A stretch of DNA of 64,000 bases from Thalassospira xiamenensis M-5 = DSM 17429 (lineage in GTDB: Bacteria > Pseudomonadota > Alphaproteobacteria > Rhodospirillales > Thalassospiraceae): NCBI RefSeq assembly GCF_000300235.2, contig NZ_CP004389.1, positions 124,001 through 188,000 of the forward strand. The letters are read 5' to 3'. Shown piece by piece: positions 60,919-64,000 of the stretch. The notes under the pieces were generated by a model. The model was not told the origin of the DNA. It saw only the letters and a list, made by a program, of their open reading frames with translations, and searched no databases. The translations under genes were made by a program, and so were the position numbers. Each line of letters begins with the position of its first letter. Within the stretch, counting starts at the first letter, position 1.

Positions 60919-61203
60919 CAGTTTCAGCTGATCTTCGACGGTGGGGATTTCATTCGGCTCGTTGTCGTTATCCCGCGCCAAGAGCCAACACAGCGTGCGA
61001 CCATCGAACGGTTCGTAAAGGTGGAGCATTCCCTCATCAGCAAGCCTATGGAGAATTTTACGTGTCGCTGGGAGTGGCATTCCCAGATAGTCTGCAATAT
61101 CTCGCGTGTGACGCAAACCAGCAGTTTCCGTTTTATCGTGCTTGATCCGATCCTTGATTAAATAGGATGTGATTTCTGCTTCGATGCTCGTTGCATGGTT
61201 CAT
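60892..61203 (-). CDS. Winged-helix regulator
   Basis: A 103-residue protein with a winged HTH: RHTRDIADYLGMPLPATRKI, then LHRLADEGMLHLYEPFDG as the wing. Its ATG overlaps the end of the 61200 gene by four bases, and its end overlaps the convergent gene at 59587 by 27 bases. Likely a regulator of small accessory genes. Confidence 0.65.
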   Translation of the reverse strand: MNHATSIEAEITSYLIKDRIKHDKTETAGLRHTRDIADYLGMPLPATRKILHRLADEGMLHLYEPFDGRTLCWLLARDNDNEPNEIPTVEDQLKLSGTGVYIP

Positions 61204-61625
61204 CGCTCAACTCCTTCATCCCCGCAGGCAATCGCGGACATGGCCAGGTCACCTTCGTTTACCCAGATCAAACGCATATCGCCACGACGGGCCAAATTAG
61301 ATGCCTTGGCGTTCACCCGGATCTCATCGAGGCTATTTCCCTGAGCATCGACATATTCGAACCCGGCGACAGCATCCTTTTGGATTTGAGCACGATGCGC
61401 TCCGCTCTCCTGTGCCAATGCCATCTGTTTTGCGCGTCGCACGCAGAACAGAGCGCGAAGGAGATAATTCTCAGCTATACCGAGGTCAACCGAGGCGTTG
61501 GCACTGCCGCCACCCATTGCATCGCCGATTGCCGGTAAGCAATACCCGATATTTTGAAGTGATCGCTGCATTGAACGATACGCCGTTTGTTCTCCTGCAT
61601 TTTGATCCTGATTCGCTTTTGTCAT
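61200..61625 (-). CDS. Unknown protein
   Basis: A 141-residue helical protein with Gly-rich PAIGDAMGGGSANAS, then AENYLLRALFCVRRAKQM. Not recognised. First gene of a two-gene row with the winged-helix regulator. The shared word TCCTGTAATGAATATCTAAA precedes it at 61700-61681. Confidence 0.55.
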   Translation of the reverse strand: MTKANQDQNAGEQTAYRSMQRSLQNIGYCLPAIGDAMGGGSANASVDLGIAENYLLRALFCVRRAKQMALAQESGAHRAQIQKDAVAGFEYVDAQGNSLDEIRVNAKASNLARRGDMRLIWVNEGDLAMSAIACGDEGVER

Positions 61626-61680
61626 TTTGCTTCACTCGTATGTAATGTCAGCCATAAAGAAGAATCACGTGGATTTGCGA

Positions 61681-61700
61681 TTTAGATATTCATTACAGGA
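61681..61700 (-). promoter_or_regulatory. Shared upstream word, copy 2
   Basis: Minus strand TCCTGTAATGAATATCTAAA, 56 bases before the start at 61625; matches 53546-53565 at 19 of 20 bases. Confidence 0.45.
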
Positions 61701-61749
61701 TAGATGATTTCCATTCCGGCAAGGTCTTGTGCACGGATGTTTACAGCTT

Positions 61750-61917
61750 TTACAGTTCGATCACGCCCAATCCCGCAGCAACCCACTCCCAGTAGGCTAC
61801 ACGGGTGTTGTCGTCTGCGACTTCTGCTTGCCAATCTTTCAATGGAAACTCAGCGTGCTCGGACCAGTATCCTCCACAATCTTGTTGGATACGTTCAATA
61901 ATAGCAGATGAATGCAT
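61750..61917 (-). CDS. Small conserved-looking protein
   Basis: A 55-residue protein from the ATG at 61917. The C-terminal half PLKDWQAEVADDNTRVAYWE is of a type seen in many short phage and plasmid orphans (DWQ.EVANGDTR.GYWEWV). No function known. Confidence 0.55.
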   Translation of the reverse strand: MHSSAIIERIQQDCGGYWSEHAEFPLKDWQAEVADDNTRVAYWEWVAAGLGVIEL

Positions 61918-62076
61918 GCTGTATGGCCTTTGATGAGAGTTCTCGGTTGATTTAGTGCTAACGGGCACTTCCCTTGTAGGTAACAAGAATGCCCTTGCAT
62001 GAAAATATAACGTAATGCAATATTATCAGTCAATAAAATAACGTGACGTAATAGATTTTAGGTGCGATACAGAGAT

Positions 62077-62301
62077 ATGGAACTGAAAGATCGTATAAAG
62101 GCACTTGGCCTTACACAAAGAGAGTTCGCTGGGATGTTGGGGAAAACCCAACCGACACTTGCGCGACAGCTGCACGGGCTTCAGGGCATGAAAGCTGGGC
62201 CGGACATACATAATTATCTCGCTGCTCTGGAAATGTTGCGTAGCAATGGACTTTGGGAGGACTTCATGAAAGTTGCAAAAATTCACCCAAAAACTCTATG
62301 A
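62077..62301 (+). CDS. Small HTH protein
   Basis: A 74-residue Xre-like regulator made almost entirely of the HTH: LKDRIKALGLTQREFAGMLG, KTQPTLARQLHGLQGMKAG. The AT-rich region 62005-62052 upstream has AATATAACG and ATAACGTGACGTAAT words that partly resemble the 21-bp palindromes. Its ATG at 62077 is used; a TTG-type start slightly upstream is possible. Confidence 0.65.
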   Translation: MELKDRIKALGLTQREFAGMLGKTQPTLARQLHGLQGMKAGPDIHNYLAALEMLRSNGLWEDFMKVAKIHPKTL

Positions 62302-62365
62302 GTATTGCTAAAGTCAACCAGGGATGCTGGTATTAGGCCACAGTTCCATTTAAGGGAGTAGAGAA

Positions 62366-62602
62366 ATGGGCCTTCAGCCTCGCAAAAAATATATTCTTCA
62401 GTTTCCATGGTGGAGAACTCGCAACGAAGTGGCGCAGATCCTCGCTCACTACGTGCCACCCCAATCGATGCCGACGATTCCAACATTCGGTCCTCAACGA
62501 CTGGAAGTGTTTTGGACCGATGTTGAACGGAGCTTTGTCGAGTTGGCTTTATCTGCTGGGAACGACGATCCTTTCTCGATCAAATCAACGGGAACGCGAT
62601 AG
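62366..62602 (+). CDS. Small unknown protein
   Basis: A 78-residue protein with AAGGGAGTAGAG before its ATG; Pro/Trp-rich, with QFPWWRTRNEVAQILAHYVP. Not recognised. Confidence 0.5.
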   Translation: MGLQPRKKYILQFPWWRTRNEVAQILAHYVPPQSMPTIPTFGPQRLEVFWTDVERSFVELALSAGNDDPFSIKSTGTR

Positions 62603-62845
62603 ATGAGTGATAGTGTCTCAATGTGGGTCATTTACGACCACCCAAAAGATTACCCTAAAAACTTTGTCGCGCGCAGATGGGTAGTAGCTGGAAAGGGTGT
62701 CGGTAAATCTTGCCCCACGCAAGATGAAAAGCTGGCCGACACATTGCATGAGCTTCGAGAAAGCCTTCGTAGTCAGCACCCTGGATTAACGGTGATCCCA
62801 CGGGATCAGGGAGACGATCCAGTAATCGTTGAAAGCTGGATTTAG
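62603..62845 (+). CDS. Small unknown protein
   Basis: An 80-residue protein whose ATG follows the preceding stop directly. WVIYDHPKDYPKNFVARRWV then ELRESLRSQHPGLTVIPRDQ: this layout is shared by many short conserved hypothetical proteins on plasmids and phages. Role unknown. Confidence 0.6.
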   Translation: MSDSVSMWVIYDHPKDYPKNFVARRWVVAGKGVGKSCPTQDEKLADTLHELRESLRSQHPGLTVIPRDQGDDPVIVESWI

Positions 62846-62932
62846 CGCTTTAAATCAGACACATTGTTTTGTGGCAGCCAGATTTTCCAGTTTGGCAATG
62901 GCGTAAACTCTCTAACTGCAGGAAAGCGGACA

Positions 62933-63598
62933 GTGACAGAATGTGTGTCTGGAATCTGGTATCACGGGACCATTTTTAACACTTCGTCATTTTCCTTTTT
63001 TACGCATCTAGGGTCCGCTGATGCCGCCAAGCGGGCTTTGCTGAAGCAGATCTTCAATTATTGCATTCACCCAAAAAACTCCATGCCCTGGCATGATCTA
63101 GATCTGGCGAGGCCGAGACTGCTGAAACTTACCGTCCCGGCAATGAGAACCCGAAGAACCACCCTTGATCCTTTAAGCTCAACCACACTTCGATACGCCA
63201 TGATCCTTGATGATCTGACGAATTCGGCAGACGAGGAGGAATGGCAAAACTTGTCGGACAAAATTACAGCGGATCTGAACCGAATTAAGGTCGAGAGACC
63301 GGACTTATCGAATTTTGATTTGTTTCATGCCAGACGCAACCTCCACATGCGGCACCTTTACCATTGCAAAGATGAGATTGCCTCGCGTTACAAAAGCCAT
63401 GGCATCGATGCCTTCCTCTATCCAAACGAAGTCGAGGACAATGGACAGGACTCCTTGTGTGTAATTGATGGAGGCGTGCTTCAGATCGCCGAAGAGGCGC
63501 ACCTGTCTTTCGAAGATATTGCCAGCTTCATACCAGGCAGCTGCTACGAGGCGCTTGGCTCTCGGGATTTCGAAGCAGATTTTCAATCCGTATTTTAG
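62933..63598 (+). CDS. ADP-ribosyltransferase-like protein
   Basis: A 221-residue protein. A GTG at 62933 after AGGAAAG is preferred to a TTG at 62864. The N-terminus reads GIWYHGTIFNTSSFSFF with the NAD-binding His in Y-H-G-T. The late segment HGIDAFLYPNEVEDNGQDSL followed by CVIDGGVLQI matches the YDGIvYpNEvEd..SYiVFdp.qI pattern of phage and toxin mono-ADP-ribosyltransferases. The middle (residues 40-140) carries an insert with a strongly charged helix. A toxin or host-modifying effector is likely. Confidence 0.6.
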   Translation: MTECVSGIWYHGTIFNTSSFSFFTHLGSADAAKRALLKQIFNYCIHPKNSMPWHDLDLARPRLLKLTVPAMRTRRTTLDPLSSTTLRYAMILDDLTNSADEEEWQNLSDKITADLNRIKVERPDLSNFDLFHARRNLHMRHLYHCKDEIASRYKSHGIDAFLYPNEVEDNGQDSLCVIDGGVLQIAEEAHLSFEDIASFIPGSCYEALGSRDFEADFQSVF

Positions 63599-63660
63599 TC
63601 GAGCGTCTGATACTGGCCGGTCAAGGCTCAGTCAGACCATTCATTACCCAAGGTTCGCGC

Positions 63661-64000
63661 ATGAGTAATACTGATTATCCCATCGTCGACGACATGATCC
63701 CCTTTGTTTCCCGCATGCGGTGCAAGTTTCAGAATTTAATGTCTGACATTGGCCGAAGATTTGAAGACCACGAAGCCCGGTCATTCACGGACCTTGACGT
63801 TAACCAAGCCTGCATCCAGTTCATACGATTCAAAGATACACTTGACGTCACTCTAATGGGGAAGGGGCACCGCAGCCTCGGAGATTGCACCTCACCCTCT
63901 GACTATCTGCATTTGATGCTGCCTGGCATTGTGTTTCAATACGGGGATTCCACAGCTTCCGAAGCGGTCGACCCCGAATATGTCATGGGTTCACCGTGGC
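63661..64000 (+). CDS. Unknown protein, truncated at window end
   Basis: Frame open from the ATG at 63661 to the window end (113 residues). No membrane segment or signal; segments IPFVSRMRCKFQNLMSDIGR and LMLPGIVFQYGDSTASEAVD. Not recognised. It follows the ADP-ribosyltransferase-like gene by 62 bases in the same direction and could be its partner or immunity protein, by position only. Confidence 0.5.
   Translation, partial: MSNTDYPIVDDMIPFVSRMRCKFQNLMSDIGRRFEDHEARSFTDLDVNQACIQFIRFKDTLDVTLMGKGHRSLGDCTSPSDYLHLMLPGIVFQYGDSTASEAVDPEYVMGSPW

Overview
The window looks like part of a large conjugative plasmid from an alphaproteobacterium. Three things support this. A replication initiator of the RPA type, common on alphaproteobacterial plasmids, sits beside an iteron origin with DnaA boxes (42.4-44.9 kb). 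An almost complete thin type IV pilus operon of the IncI/R64 kind (pilU, L, N, O, P, Q, R, S, M-like, V) fills the left end. Homologues of the I-type (Dot/Icm-like) secretion core are present: a DotB/TraJ-like ATPase, a TrbC/DotL-like coupling protein, a TrbA/DotM-like partner and a lytic transglycosylase. No chromosomal housekeeping gene, rRNA, tRNA, insertion sequence or CRISPR array was seen. The genus cannot be fixed by reading alone; a marine Rhodospirillales-like host is a guess. No relaxase, oriT or partition locus was recognised, so the rest of the plasmid lies outside the window.

Layout. 0-12.8 kb: secretion ATPase and type IV pilus operon on the + strand, closed by a terminator. 12.8-15.4 kb: small exported and unknown proteins. 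14.7-25.6 kb: leftward transfer operon (coupling protein, DotM-like protein, transglycosylase) preceded by regulators and unknown proteins. 26-29.7 kb: rightward operon with a TraL/TrbM-like exported protein, a periplasmic endonuclease I and an HTH protein. 29.7-33.4 kb: an ADP-ribosyltransferase-like protein, a membrane protein and a large exported protein. 33.9-42.4 kb: a regulator plus a DNA-modification island with three DNA methyltransferases and a PAPS-reductase-like ATP pyrophosphatase. 42.4-44.9 kb: origin and initiator. 45-51 kb: unknown genes, including a NYN nuclease / VRR-NUC nuclease / 675-residue gene row. 51-64 kb: accessory genes with two ApeA-like HEPN proteins, a nucleotidyltransferase, a serine-recombinase relative without catalytic residues, several small regulators and a second ADP-ribosyltransferase-like protein.

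Several genes appear to be tied together by shared upstream DNA. Six unrelated unknown genes each carry a near-identical bipartite element (about AAAATCWGGTWAC, 12 bases, then a -10-like hexamer) 32-52 bases before the start codon. Two other genes share a 21-bp palindrome (arms TATATAACAC/GTGTTATATA). A 17-bp perfect inverted repeat sits in front of the dead recombinase, whose C-terminal HTH is paralogous to the regulator beside the cytosine methyltransferase. These links, and the nuclease/HEPN/ART genes they control or neighbour, are the most likely places for an undescribed system.
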